64,000 nt of DNA, taken from Achromobacter xylosoxidans A8. GTDB lineage: Bacteria; Pseudomonadota; Gammaproteobacteria; Burkholderiales; Burkholderiaceae_B. Under the pieces are notes generated by a model that saw only the letters and a program-made list of their open reading frames with translations, was not told the origin of the DNA and did no database searches. The position numbers and the translations under genes were made by a program. Each line of letters starts with the position of its first letter. The first letter of the stretch is position 1. Shown here in pieces: positions 27,698 through 36,369 of the stretch. The stretch lies in assembly GCF_000165835.1 (NCBI RefSeq), contig NC_014640.1:3844001-3908000 (forward strand), written 5' to 3'.

Positions 27698-28108
27698 ATG
27701 CGATACATGATCATCGTCCGGGCCACGCCGGACAGTGAGGCCGGCGTGATGCCGCAGGAAAGCCTGCTCGCCGCCATGGCGACCTATCACGAGGCGCTGG
27801 CCAAGGCCGGCGTGCTGCTGGACGCCAACGGCCTGCACCCTTCCTCCAAGGGCTGGCGGGTGCAGTACGACCAGGGCCAGCGCAAGATCGTCGACGGTCC
27901 GTTTGCCGAGACCAAGGAGCTGATCGCCGGCTACACCATGATCCAGGTGCGTTCGCGCGAGGAAGCCATGCAATGGGCGCTGCGCTTTCCCGAGCCCTTC
28001 CCCGGCCAGCCCTGCGCCGTCGAAGTGCGCCAGGTCTTCGAGCTGGACGAGTTCGGCCCCAGCGAGGGCGTCGAACGCTACCGACGGATACCCGGCAACG
28101 GTCAATGA
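27698..28108 (+). CDS. YCII-related (DGPF) protein, second copy
   Basis: 136 aa. Begins 'MRYMIIVRATPDSEAGV' and carries the family hallmark 'IVDGPFAETKELIAGYTMI'. First gene of a four-gene run ending with the ECF42 sigma factor, 56 bp after a sequence matching the ECF42 promoter. Likely a target of that sigma factor. Molecular activity of the family is unknown. Confidence 0.9.
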   Translation: MRYMIIVRATPDSEAGVMPQESLLAAMATYHEALAKAGVLLDANGLHPSSKGWRVQYDQGQRKIVDGPFAETKELIAGYTMIQVRSREEAMQWALRFPEPFPGQPCAVEVRQVFELDEFGPSEGVERYRRIPGNGQ

Positions 28109-28151
28109 GCACTATCGCCACACTCCCCCTACCCATCAACGGACTTCATTC

Positions 28152-28679
28152 ATGCTGAAAACCCTGCTGCTCATCGTTCTGGCCGCCATCGTGCTGGTAC
28201 TGGCCTACGCGGCCACGCGCCCGGACACCTTCCGCGTCGAACGCAGCGCGCAAATCCAGGCGCCGCCGGCGCGCCTGTTTCCCCTGATCAACGATCTGCA
28301 TGCCTTCAACACCTGGAATCCCTACGAAAAGAAGGACCCCGCGATCAAGGGTACCTATGGCGCGGTGACGGCCGGCCCGGGCGCGACCTACGCATGGGAA
28401 AGCAAGGAAGTGGGCGTGGGCCAGATGCAGATAGAAAGCGCCGTGCCGGACGCTTCGGTGGCCATGCGGCTGACCTTCATCAAGCCCTTCTCCGCCGTCA
28501 ACCAGGTCAACTTCACCCTGGCGCCGGCCGGCGACGGCACGCGAGTCACCTGGGCCATGGAAGGCCGGCTGAACTATGTCGCCAAACTGATGCACCTCTT
28601 TTTCAACATGGACAGCATGGTCGGGAAGGATTTCGAAGACGGGCTGGCCAACCTCAAGACCCTGGCAGAAAGGCGCTAG
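28152..28679 (+). CDS. SRPBCC family protein (polyketide cyclase/START-like)
   Basis: 175 aa. One N-terminal membrane segment (about 4-20, 'LLLIVLAAIVLVLAYAATRP') precedes a START/SRPBCC ligand-binding domain: 'FRVERSAQIQAPPARLFPLI', 'FNTWNPYEKKDP', 'GPGATYAWESKEVGVGQM', 'GTRVTWAMEGRLNYVAKLM'. The bulk of the protein is expected on the periplasmic side if the segment is an uncleaved anchor. Third position in the sigma-factor cluster. Ligand unknown. Confidence 0.87.
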   Translation: MLKTLLLIVLAAIVLVLAYAATRPDTFRVERSAQIQAPPARLFPLINDLHAFNTWNPYEKKDPAIKGTYGAVTAGPGATYAWESKEVGVGQMQIESAVPDASVAMRLTFIKPFSAVNQVNFTLAPAGDGTRVTWAMEGRLNYVAKLMHLFFNMDSMVGKDFEDGLANLKTLAERR

Positions 28680-28711
28680 GACAACCACACTAAAAAGGAA
28701 GCGGGAACATC

Positions 28712-29119
28712 ATGCACAACCAGATCTTCGTCAATCTCCCCATCAATGACATGCAGAAATCGCAGGCCTTCTTCAAGGGCTTGGGCTTCAGCTTCAATCC
28801 GCAATTCACCAACGACCAGGGCGCCTGCATGGTCGTGAGCGAGAACATCTACGTCATGCTGCTGGTGAAGGATTTCTTCCAGACCTTTACCGGCAAGCCG
28901 GTGGCCGACGCCACGAAATCCACCGAGGTGCTGATCGCGCTGTCCTGCGACAGCCGCGCCGAGGTGGACGAACAGGTGGCGCGCGCCCTCGCCGGCGGCG
29001 GCACCGCTCCGCGCCAGCCCCAGGACCACGGTTTCATGTACGCCCACGGCTTCGAGGACCTGGACGGCCATGTCTGGGAGCTGGTGTACATGGTTCCCGG
29101 CGAAGTGCCCAACGCATGA
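28712..29119 (+). CDS. VOC (glyoxalase/bleomycin-resistance-like) family protein
   Basis: 135 aa. Opening 'QIFVNLPINDMQKSQAFFKG' and closing 'FEDLDGHVWELVYM' are typical of the VOC superfamily, with a metal-ligand Glu in the last strand. It resembles the group often annotated as lactoylglutathione-lyase-like proteins found with ECF sigma factors. Its stop overlaps the sigma-factor start by 4 bp. Confidence 0.88.
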   Translation: MHNQIFVNLPINDMQKSQAFFKGLGFSFNPQFTNDQGACMVVSENIYVMLLVKDFFQTFTGKPVADATKSTEVLIALSCDSRAEVDEQVARALAGGGTAPRQPQDHGFMYAHGFEDLDGHVWELVYMVPGEVPNA

Positions 29120-30393
29120 CGCAGGAGGCCGTGCATCGCGCCATCGAGGCAGTCTGGCGGATCGAGGCCGCCAGCGTCATCGCCGGCGTCGCGCGCCTGG
29201 TGCGCGACGTCGGGCTGGCTGAAGAGCTGGCGCAGGATGCCTTGGTCGCCGCCCTGGAACGCTGGCCCGAAACCGGCGTGCCGGACAACCCGGGAGCGTG
29301 GCTGATGACTACCGCCAAGAACCGCGCGCGCGACCGGCTGCGGCTGAACGCGCTGCATACGCGCAAGCACGAGCAGATCGGGCACGAGCTGGAGGCCCTG
29401 CAGGCTGACGTCGAGCCCGACTTCGTCGACGCGCTGGACGCCGCGCGCCAGGACGACATCGGCGACGACCTGCTGCGGCTGGTATTCACCGCCTGCCACC
29501 CGCTGCTGTCCACCGAGGCGCGCGTGGCGCTGACCCTGCGCCTGCTGGGCGGACTGACCACGGCCGAGATCGCGCGCGCCTTCCTGGCCTCGGAATCCAC
29601 CATCGCGCAGCGCATCGTGCGCGCCAAGCGCAGCCTGTCCGCGGCCAACGTGCCGTTTGAAGTCCCCAGGGCCGAAGAGCGGGCGCCGCGCCTGGCGTCG
29701 GTGCTGGAAGTCATCTACCTGATCTTCAACGAGGGCTATTCGGCCACCTCCGGCGATGACTGGGTCCGTCCCGCGCTATGCGACGAAGCGCTGCGCCTGG
29801 GCCGCATCCTGGCCCAGCTCGCGCCCGGTGAAAGCGAGGTCCACGGATTGACCGCGTTGATGGAGCTGCAGGCTTCGCGCTTGCACGCGCGCACCGACGC
29901 GCAAGGCCGCCCCGTACTGCTCATGGAACAGGATCGCGGCCGCTGGGATCCGCTGCTGATCCGGCGCGGACTGGCGGCGCTGGCGCTGTCGGACAGCCTG
30001 GGCGCGCCGCGCGGCCCTTACGCCTTGCAGGCCGAGCTGGCCGCCTGCCACGCCCGCGCGCGCACGCCGGAGGAAACCGACTGGCCGCGCATCGTGGCGC
30101 TGTACGACGCGCTGGCGCAGGCCATGCCGTCGCCGGTGGTGGAGCTGAACCGCGCCGTCGCCGTGGGCATGGCGTTCGGCCCGCAGGCCGGGCTGGACCT
30201 GGCCGACCATCTGGCCGGGGAACCGGCGCTGGCCAATTACCACTGGCTGCCCAGCGTGCGCGCCGACCTGCTGGCCAAGCTGGGACGCAAGGCCGAAGCC
30301 CGCGCCGAGTTCGAACGCGCGGCCGGCATGACGCGCAACGCGCGCGAACGGGAACTGCTGCTGGCACGGGCGCGCGACATGTCCGACTCATAG
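29116..30393 (+). CDS. ECF42-type RNA polymerase sigma factor with C-terminal extension
   Basis: 425 aa. Sigma region 2 is at about 12-80 ('RLVRDVGLAEELAQDALVAA', 'PGAWLMTTAKNRARDRLR') and region 4 at about 120-175 ('LLGGLTTAEIARAFLASEST'). After it comes a long helical, TPR-like extension (DUF6596; 'VIYLIFNEGYSATSGDDWV', 'VVELNRAVAVGMAFGPQAG'). This architecture and the linked YCII genes define ECF42; no anti-sigma gene is present, and the extension is thought to provide control in that group. The ATGA overlap couples it to the VOC gene. Confidence 0.94.
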   Translation: MTQEAVHRAIEAVWRIEAASVIAGVARLVRDVGLAEELAQDALVAALERWPETGVPDNPGAWLMTTAKNRARDRLRLNALHTRKHEQIGHELEALQADVEPDFVDALDAARQDDIGDDLLRLVFTACHPLLSTEARVALTLRLLGGLTTAEIARAFLASESTIAQRIVRAKRSLSAANVPFEVPRAEERAPRLASVLEVIYLIFNEGYSATSGDDWVRPALCDEALRLGRILAQLAPGESEVHGLTALMELQASRLHARTDAQGRPVLLMEQDRGRWDPLLIRRGLAALALSDSLGAPRGPYALQAELAACHARARTPEETDWPRIVALYDALAQAMPSPVVELNRAVAVGMAFGPQAGLDLADHLAGEPALANYHWLPSVRADLLAKLGRKAEARAEFERAAGMTRNARERELLLARARDMSDS

Positions 30394-30442
30394 CCGCACG
30401 AGCCGGACGCCGCTGCGCCGGCCAGCATGCTTAAATCCAGCC

Positions 30443-31312
30443 ATGCGCCCTGCCGACCATGTCGCTTCCGATCCTGCCGCGCCCGTAATGCCGGGCGTGC
30501 CGCAGGCGTTCGAGCATCCCGGCGACCGGGCCGAGTTCCGCCAGGCGGCGCACCAGCCCGGCGTGGAGCTGTACCGCGCCCACATCATCCGCTACGCCTT
30601 CGAGCCCCACACCCACGAAGCCTACGGATTGGGCGCGATCGAGGCCGGCGTCGAGCGCTTCCGCTACCGTGGCGCGGAGCATCTGGCGCCCTCGGGCTCG
30701 GTGGTGCTGATGAATCCCGACGAATTGCATACCGGCCGCGCCGAAACCGAGGGCGGCTGGCGCTATCGCATGGTCTACCTGGACCCGGACGTGGTGGCGC
30801 GCGTGGCCGGCGAAAGCGGCTGGTGGTTCGATACGGCCGTCGGCCATGACGCCGCCGGCGCGCAGCGCGTCACCACGCTGCTGGACACCTTGTGGCAGGC
30901 GCGCGAGCCATTGGCTTTCGACAGCGCGCTGTACGCGCTGCTGGGAGAATTCCGCCGCCATGCGCGCGTGCCGCACGCGGCCCGCGACGAAGGCTCGCCG
31001 CGCTTTGCGCCCGTCATCGATTACCTGCGCGCGCATCTGGCGCGCCGCCTGACGCTGGACGAACTCGCGGCCGTGGCCGGGCTCAGCCCCTTTCATTTCC
31101 TGCGCAGCTTCCAGGCGCAGTACCACGCCACGCCGCAGCAGATGCTGATGGCGCTGCGGCTGTTCGAGGCCAAGCGCCGGCTGGCCGCGGGCGAGCCCCC
31201 GGCCCAGGTGGCGCTGGCGGCGGGGCTGACCGACCAGGCCCACCTGACCCGCGCCTTTTGCCGCCGCTACGGCGTCACGCCCTCGCGCTATCAGAAGCAA
31301 GTCCGCGCCTGA
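30443..31312 (+). CDS. AraC-family transcriptional regulator
   Basis: 289 aa. N-terminal AraC-type cupin ('FEPHTHEAYGLGAIEAGVER', 'GSVVLMNPDELHTGRAE') with the His pair of a sugar- or ligand-binding cupin, then the double helix-turn-helix ('LTLDELAAVAGLSPFHFLRS', 'VALAAGLTDQAHLTRAFCRR'). Directly followed by a DMT transporter on the same strand (82 bp), which it likely controls. Confidence 0.92.
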   Translation: MRPADHVASDPAAPVMPGVPQAFEHPGDRAEFRQAAHQPGVELYRAHIIRYAFEPHTHEAYGLGAIEAGVERFRYRGAEHLAPSGSVVLMNPDELHTGRAETEGGWRYRMVYLDPDVVARVAGESGWWFDTAVGHDAAGAQRVTTLLDTLWQAREPLAFDSALYALLGEFRRHARVPHAARDEGSPRFAPVIDYLRAHLARRLTLDELAAVAGLSPFHFLRSFQAQYHATPQQMLMALRLFEAKRRLAAGEPPAQVALAAGLTDQAHLTRAFCRRYGVTPSRYQKQVRA

Positions 31313-31394
31313 GTCGCGCGCAGCAATCTGGTACAAGACGCGCCGCCCGCGCGCTCGCTAGACTGCCGCCATTCGTGACCTGGAGCGACGTCGT

Positions 31395-32354
31395 ATGTGG
31401 GCTGGAACCCTTTACGCCCTGGCCGCCGGCCTGATGTGGGGCCTGGTGTTCGTGGGGCCCCTGCTGCTGCCGGAATACCCCGCCGCGCTGCAATCCGTGG
31501 CGCGCTATCTGGCGTTCGGCCTGATCGCGCTGCCGCTGGCCTGGCTGGACCGCCGCGGACTGCGCCAGTTGCAGCGCGCCGACTGGATCGAAGCGCTGAA
31601 GCTGGCCGCCATCGGCAACCTGCTCTACTACCTGTGCCTGGCTAGCGCCATCCAGCGCGCGGGCGGCCCCGTACCCACCATGATCATCGGCACCCTGCCC
31701 GTGGTCATCGCCATCAGCGCCAACCTGCGCAACGCCCGGCGCGACGGCCGGCTGCCATGGAAGCGGCTGGCGCCCGCGCTGGCCTTGATCGCGCTGGGCA
31801 TCGCCTGCCTCAACCAGGTCGAGCTGCAGGCCCTGCGCCAGGAGCCCGACGCCGACATGTCGCGTTACGCCATCGGCGCGCTGCTGGCGCTGGGCGCGGT
31901 GGCCTGCTGGACCTGGTATCCGCTGCGCAACGCGGACTGGCTGCGCGCCCACCCCGACCGCAGCCCGCGCACCTGGGCCACGGCCCAGGGCGTGGCGACG
32001 CTGCCGCTGGCGCTGGCGGGCTATCTCGTATTGTGGGCCGGCATGGCCGCGGCTGGCAGCGACTTTCCCATGCCGGCCGGCCCCCGGCCCGAAGTCTTCC
32101 TGGCCTTGATGGCCATCATCGGCCTGTTCGCGTCCTGGCTGGGCACCTTGTGCTGGAACGAAGCCAGCCAGCGCCTGCCCACCGCCCTGGCCGGACAGCT
32201 GATCGTGTTCGAAACGCTCGCCGCGCTGGCCTATGCCTACATGCTGCGCGGGCAGATGCCCCAGCCACTGACGCTGATCGGCATCGCCTGCCTGATGGTG
32301 GGCGTGCTGCGCGCGGTGCGGATCAAGCCGGAACCGCTGCCCGCGGCTGCATAA
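31395..32354 (+). CDS. DMT (EamA)-family transporter
   Basis: 319-aa inner-membrane protein with about ten membrane segments in two EamA-like halves ('LYALAAGLMWGLVFVGPLLL', 'AIGALLALGAVACWTWYPLR', 'LAGQLIVFETLAALAYAYML'). Members export metabolites or amino acids. Downstream of an AraC regulator; substrate unknown. Confidence 0.9.
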   Translation: MWAGTLYALAAGLMWGLVFVGPLLLPEYPAALQSVARYLAFGLIALPLAWLDRRGLRQLQRADWIEALKLAAIGNLLYYLCLASAIQRAGGPVPTMIIGTLPVVIAISANLRNARRDGRLPWKRLAPALALIALGIACLNQVELQALRQEPDADMSRYAIGALLALGAVACWTWYPLRNADWLRAHPDRSPRTWATAQGVATLPLALAGYLVLWAGMAAAGSDFPMPAGPRPEVFLALMAIIGLFASWLGTLCWNEASQRLPTALAGQLIVFETLAALAYAYMLRGQMPQPLTLIGIACLMVGVLRAVRIKPEPLPAAA

Positions 32355-32368
32355 GGCCGCGCCACACG

Positions 32369-32392
32369 GAGCATCGGTCCAGACCGGTGCTC
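32369..32392. terminator. Hairpin between convergent DMT and MFS genes
   Basis: An 11-bp stem ('gagcatcggtc' / 'gaccggtgctc', one T-G wobble) with a 2-base nominal loop between two facing 3' ends. No U-tract. Probable bidirectional terminator. Confidence 0.5.
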
Positions 32393-32410
32393 GCGACAAC
32401 CGCGCGACGT

Positions 32411-33589
32411 CTACAGCCCGGGGCCTTTCAAGCGCCGCAGGCGCCATGCCAGGAAGACCCCGCCCAGCCCGGCCGCGGCCACGATGAGCGAAGCCACCGA
32501 CCAGCCGTAGCGGTCGATCGCGCCGCCTACCGCCAGCGGGCCTATCACCTGGCCCAGGCCGCTGCCCTGCATCACCAGCCCCACCGAAGCCGGCGTCAAC
32601 GCGGGCCGCGGCGCCAGCAACGGCGCCGTGCCGAGCAGCGTGGCCGGTATCAGCCCGCCCACCGCCGAGAACAGCACGCACAACAGGAAGGTGGGCATGG
32701 CCGGCAGCACGGAGCGGAAGATCAGGAGCGCCACCGCGCCCATGATCAGGCTGGCGCAGGCGATCAATGTCGAACGGCGCCAGCCGCGTGCCAGCAGCAC
32801 GCCCGCGCCCAGGTTGCCGACCACGTTGGCAGCGCTGGCGATGGCGCTGTACAGGCCGGCGGTCGCCAGCGGCAGGCCCAACTGCTCGGTCAGCAGCACG
32901 GGCAGGAAGGTGAACAGCGCGAAGAACATCAGGCTGTAGAGCGTGAACGACAGCGCCAGCAGGCGCGGACCGGGCGTGCCCATGGTATCGACCGTGTCCT
33001 GCCGCAAGCCCCGCCACGACAGGCTGGCTCCGCCCGGGTTGGCCGGCGCCAGCGCCGCCACGCACACAATGGCCACCAGCACCGCCGCGCCCGCGCACCA
33101 CCAGTAGGCCTGCCAGCCGCTGAAGGCTTGCGAGGCCAGCATCGCAATCGCCATGCCGGCCGGCATGTAGCAGCTCCACAGCGCGAAGGCGAAGTCGCGG
33201 GTGGACGCCGTCACCATGCGCTGCAGGGCCGCGGGCCCCGCCACGGTAATCATCAGGAAGCCCAGCCCCTCCACCACCCGCGAGGCCAGCAGGACACTGT
33301 AGGCGGTCGCCATCGCGCCTATCACCGAACCCACCGCCGTCGCCACCAAACCCGCCAGCAGCATGCGTCGCGCGCCGTAGCGGTTGATGACGCCCCCGGC
33401 CGCGATCCCGCCGACCAGCCCCAGGATAGAAAACACCGCGGCCAACGCACCAATGGAGGCCAGGTCCAACCCCATGTCCTTGCGCAGCAAGGGCGCGGCG
33501 ATGATGACCTTGCCCACTTGCAGCGCCGCCACCACGCCCGCCCCCACGATGGCCAGCACCGCCGACCAGCGCGTTCCTTCCTTGCCCAT
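32411..33589 (-). CDS. MFS transporter
   Basis: 392 aa with about twelve membrane segments. The loop 2-3 region is 'GVINRYGARRMLLAG' (variant of the D-R-x-G-R-R motif), and the N-terminus is short ('MGKEGTRWSAVLAIVGAGVV'). Similar to the YbfB/CynX-like groups. It is divergent from a LysR gene across 107 bp, which is likely its regulator. Substrate unknown. Confidence 0.9.
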   Translation of the reverse strand: MGKEGTRWSAVLAIVGAGVVAALQVGKVIIAAPLLRKDMGLDLASIGALAAVFSILGLVGGIAAGGVINRYGARRMLLAGLVATAVGSVIGAMATAYSVLLASRVVEGLGFLMITVAGPAALQRMVTASTRDFAFALWSCYMPAGMAIAMLASQAFSGWQAYWWCAGAAVLVAIVCVAALAPANPGGASLSWRGLRQDTVDTMGTPGPRLLALSFTLYSLMFFALFTFLPVLLTEQLGLPLATAGLYSAIASAANVVGNLGAGVLLARGWRRSTLIACASLIMGAVALLIFRSVLPAMPTFLLCVLFSAVGGLIPATLLGTAPLLAPRPALTPASVGLVMQGSGLGQVIGPLAVGGAIDRYGWSVASLIVAAAGLGGVFLAWRLRRLKGPGL

Positions 33590-33668
33590 CCCTGTCTCCC
33601 TTGTTTTGCGACCCAGCCAGGATGCCAGCGCAAGCCGATCCTGGTAAGTGATAATCTTTTGATGTACT

Positions 33669-33687
33669 TGATCGATTTAATAGATCA
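33669..33687. promoter_or_regulatory. Candidate LysR binding site
   Basis: Inverted repeat 'tgatc' - 9 bases - 'gatca' in the MFS/LysR intergenic region, of the dyad form LysR proteins bind. Located about 10 bp before the LysR start. Prediction only. Confidence 0.4.
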
Positions 33688-33696
33688 GCCGGCAAG

Positions 33697-34641
33697 ATGA
33701 TAGACGCCCTGACCCTGGACCAGTTGCGCGTGTTCGCCGCCGTGGCCGACGCCGGCAGTTTCCGCGCGGCCGCGCGCCGCCTGTCGCGGGTGCAGTCGGC
33801 CGTCAGCCACGCCATCGCCAATATGGAAGCGCAGCTGGGCGTGACGCTGTTCGACCGCAGCGGCCACCGGCCCGTGATGACGCCAGAAGGGGCTGCGCTG
33901 CTGGCCAACGCCCGCGACATCCTGCTGCGCGTGGACGCCATGCGCGCCCGCGCCCAGGGCCTGGGCGAAGGCGTCGAGCTGGAACTGTCGCTGGCAGTGG
34001 ACACGCTGTTTCCGATCGCCGAGGTGGGCGCCGCCCTGAACGCCCTGCGCGCGGCCTACCCGTCCGTCGCCGTCCGGGTTTCGGTGCTGCCCCTGGGCGG
34101 CCCGGTGGAAGCGCTGCTGACACGCAGCCACACGCTGGCCATCGTCGCCGGCGACCATTTCCGCAACCCGCGCATCGTGATGCAGGCGCTGTCGTCCGTG
34201 CAGATGGTGGCGGTGGTCGGCGCCGGACATGCGTTGGCGCAGCGCGTCGCCGCCGACATCCCGCTGGGTCCGGCGGACCTCGCCGATCATGTGCAGATCG
34301 TGCAAATGGACCCGTCCTCGCTGACACAGGGCCGGGACTTTGCGGTGCTGTCGCCGCAGACCTGCCGCGTCAGCGGCCAGGACACCAAGCACGCCCTGAT
34401 CCTGGCTGGCGTGGGCTGGGGCCGGCTGCCGTTCTGGCAGGTGCAGCGCGATCTGGCCGAAGGCCGGCTGCTGCGGCTGCCGACCGACAGCCTGGGCCGC
34501 GGCAGCCAGGTGGCCAGCGAAACCTATCTGGCGCACCGCATCGACCAGCCCCTGGGACCCGCTGCCCGCGTGCTGGCGGCCGCCTTGCGAGCCGCCGCGC
34601 ATCAGGGCTTGGATGCCGGGGACGCCGGCGCGCGCGCATAG
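33697..34641 (+). CDS. LysR-family transcriptional regulator
   Basis: 314 aa. N-terminal helix-turn-helix at 3-62 ('LTLDQLRVFAAVADAGSFRA', 'QSAVSHAIANMEAQLGVTLF') and a periplasmic-binding-like effector domain. Divergent from the MFS gene; its 3' end overlaps the convergent DUF169 gene by 40 bp. Confidence 0.93.
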   Translation: MIDALTLDQLRVFAAVADAGSFRAAARRLSRVQSAVSHAIANMEAQLGVTLFDRSGHRPVMTPEGAALLANARDILLRVDAMRARAQGLGEGVELELSLAVDTLFPIAEVGAALNALRAAYPSVAVRVSVLPLGGPVEALLTRSHTLAIVAGDHFRNPRIVMQALSSVQMVAVVGAGHALAQRVAADIPLGPADLADHVQIVQMDPSSLTQGRDFAVLSPQTCRVSGQDTKHALILAGVGWGRLPFWQVQRDLAEGRLLRLPTDSLGRGSQVASETYLAHRIDQPLGPAARVLAAALRAAAHQGLDAGDAGARA

Positions 34642-35399
34642 CTGACGCCCATGCCGGCGCGCACGTCGTTCTGGATGCCGTAGGGCGGAATCGGATAGCG
34701 CAGACCGTTGGCCGACAAGGCCTTCATGCCCTCGATGGCGATGGGCAGGTAGCGCGGCGGCAAGGCCATCAGCATTTCCTCGTCGGGCACGCCGCCGTAG
34801 CGGCGCTCCGCGTAACAGGGCAAGGACAGGCTGGGTTCGCCGGTGGCCAGCGCCCGGCCCCAGGAGTCCGCACAGGCCGTCTCGCCCACCACGCTCCAGT
34901 CGAAGCGTCGGTAATTCTTCCATTGCAGGCCGTTGATCAGGATGATCATCTGGCCCGGCGTGGCGTAGATCAGGCAGATGTCGGGCGGGTCCAGCCGGCC
35001 CGCGGCCAGCGGCGACACCACCAGCCCGCGATATTTGCCCGCAGGTACACAGGACAATGCCTCCTGGCGCGCCTGGGCGTCTTCCTGGGTGGCGTGCCAC
35101 ACGCCCACGTAATCCTCGCCGCGCTTCCAGGCTTGGTCCTGCGGCCCCAGGCCGATCACGGCGCGGCATTGGGCGCCGACCAGGTCGTCGCCCGTGATGC
35201 CTACGGTCCAGCCGAGCCGGGCGGCCATGCCGACGATCTGGTCGGTGGTGTGCGTGGCCTGCGGCCGCCGCAAGCCCTTTACCGCCGCCATATCTTCTTC
35301 ACGTTCGTAGAGCTTCATGCCGATGACCGTGGTCTTCAGGCGCAGCAATTTGTTCAGTTCATCGACCAGCGATGCCCAGTTCAGTGTCGTCTCTTCCAT
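34602..35399 (-). CDS. DUF169 family protein
   Basis: 265 aa, start at 'MEETTLNWASLVDELNKLLR' (an upstream in-frame ATG is less family-like). Shows the DUF169 pattern: 'TDQIVGMAARLGWTVGITGD', 'CVPAGKYRGLVVSPLAAGRL' and 'DPPDICLIYATPGQMIILIN', with Cys residues in 'GETACADSWG' and 'LSLPCYAERR'. Family members are linked to archaeal and bacterial metabolism, but no reaction is established. It converges on a LysR gene with a 40-bp overlap. Confidence 0.88.
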   Translation of the reverse strand: MEETTLNWASLVDELNKLLRLKTTVIGMKLYEREEDMAAVKGLRRPQATHTTDQIVGMAARLGWTVGITGDDLVGAQCRAVIGLGPQDQAWKRGEDYVGVWHATQEDAQARQEALSCVPAGKYRGLVVSPLAAGRLDPPDICLIYATPGQMIILINGLQWKNYRRFDWSVVGETACADSWGRALATGEPSLSLPCYAERRYGGVPDEEMLMALPPRYLPIAIEGMKALSANGLRYPIPPYGIQNDVRAGMGVSYARAPASPASKP

Positions 35400-35572
35400 G
35401 CCCGTCCCTTGGACTGTTGTGCGCGGACTTTGCCGCATTGCCGCAGATTGATCGCGGTCAGCGATGACTATAACGAATCGCCCGCCGGGCGCTTGATTGA
35501 TCTATCGTGGAATGCGGCAATCCTGCCAGCGGCACGCGCGCAGGACACTCCCCGGCTTCCAAGGAGCCCACC

Positions 35573-36322
35573 ATGAACCGTTTCGAACAGAAGACCGTCC
35601 TGATCACCGGCGGCACCAGCGGCATTGGCCTCGCCGCCGCCCAGGCGTTCGCCGCCGAAGGCGCCCGCGTGGTCGTCACCGGCCGCGATGCCGCGGTGCT
35701 GAAGCAGGTGCGCGCCAGCCTGGGTTCCCATGCGCTGGCGCTGCGCAACGACGCCGGCGCGCCCGGTGCCCCCGCCGCCCTGGCGACCGAACTGCGCCAG
35801 GCCGGCATCCGCCTGGACGCCGTGTTCATCAACGCCGGCGTGGCGCGTTTCGCGCCCCTGGCCGAAGCCACCGAAGCGCTCTGGGACCAGACGTTCTCGA
35901 CCAACGTCAAGGGCGCCTTCTTTCAATTGCAGGCGCTGGACCCGCTGCTCAATCCGGGCGCGTCCATCGTGCTGAATGGCTCGATCAACGCCCGTATCGG
36001 CATGCCGGCATCCTCCATCTATGCCGCCAGCAAAGCCGCGCTGATCTCCCTGGCCAAGACCCTGTCAGCGGAACTGCTGCCACGCGGCATACGCGTCAAC
36101 GTCATCAGCCCCGGCCCCGTCGCCACGCCGATCTACGACAAGCTGGGCCTGGACGCCGCTGCGCTGGAAAAGACCGCCGCCAGCATCCGCGCCCAGGTGC
36201 CGCTGGGCCGCTTTGGCACGCCGCAGGAGATCGCCTCGACCGTGCTGCACCTGGCCTCGCCCGAGTCCGCCTTCATCGTCGGCACCGAGATCATTGCGGA
36301 CGGGGGCATGAGCCAGTTGTAG
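35573..36322 (+). CDS. Short-chain dehydrogenase/reductase (SDR)
   Basis: 249 aa, classical SDR. Cofactor motif 'TGGTSGIG' (residues 12-19), 'NAGV' in the structural motif, and the catalytic Ser with Y-x-x-x-K in 'SSIYAASKAAL'. It ends with 'FIVGTEIIADGGMSQL', typical of cytoplasmic SDRs. Arg in 'VTGRD' after strand 2 suggests NADPH. The start at 35573 has an 'aaggag' site. Substrate unknown. Confidence 0.92.
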   Translation: MNRFEQKTVLITGGTSGIGLAAAQAFAAEGARVVVTGRDAAVLKQVRASLGSHALALRNDAGAPGAPAALATELRQAGIRLDAVFINAGVARFAPLAEATEALWDQTFSTNVKGAFFQLQALDPLLNPGASIVLNGSINARIGMPASSIYAASKAALISLAKTLSAELLPRGIRVNVISPGPVATPIYDKLGLDAAALEKTAASIRAQVPLGRFGTPQEIASTVLHLASPESAFIVGTEIIADGGMSQL

Positions 36323-36369
36323 GCCCTGGCTGGCCGGGTTGGCGCGGGCTTATCTGCCGATACCTGCGG

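Noticed and set aside
31275..34004. Long minus-strand frame across the DMT, MFS and LysR region
   Set aside because: Overlaps three convincing genes on both strands and its translation is low-complexity Gly/Ala/Arg typical of antisense reading in this base composition.
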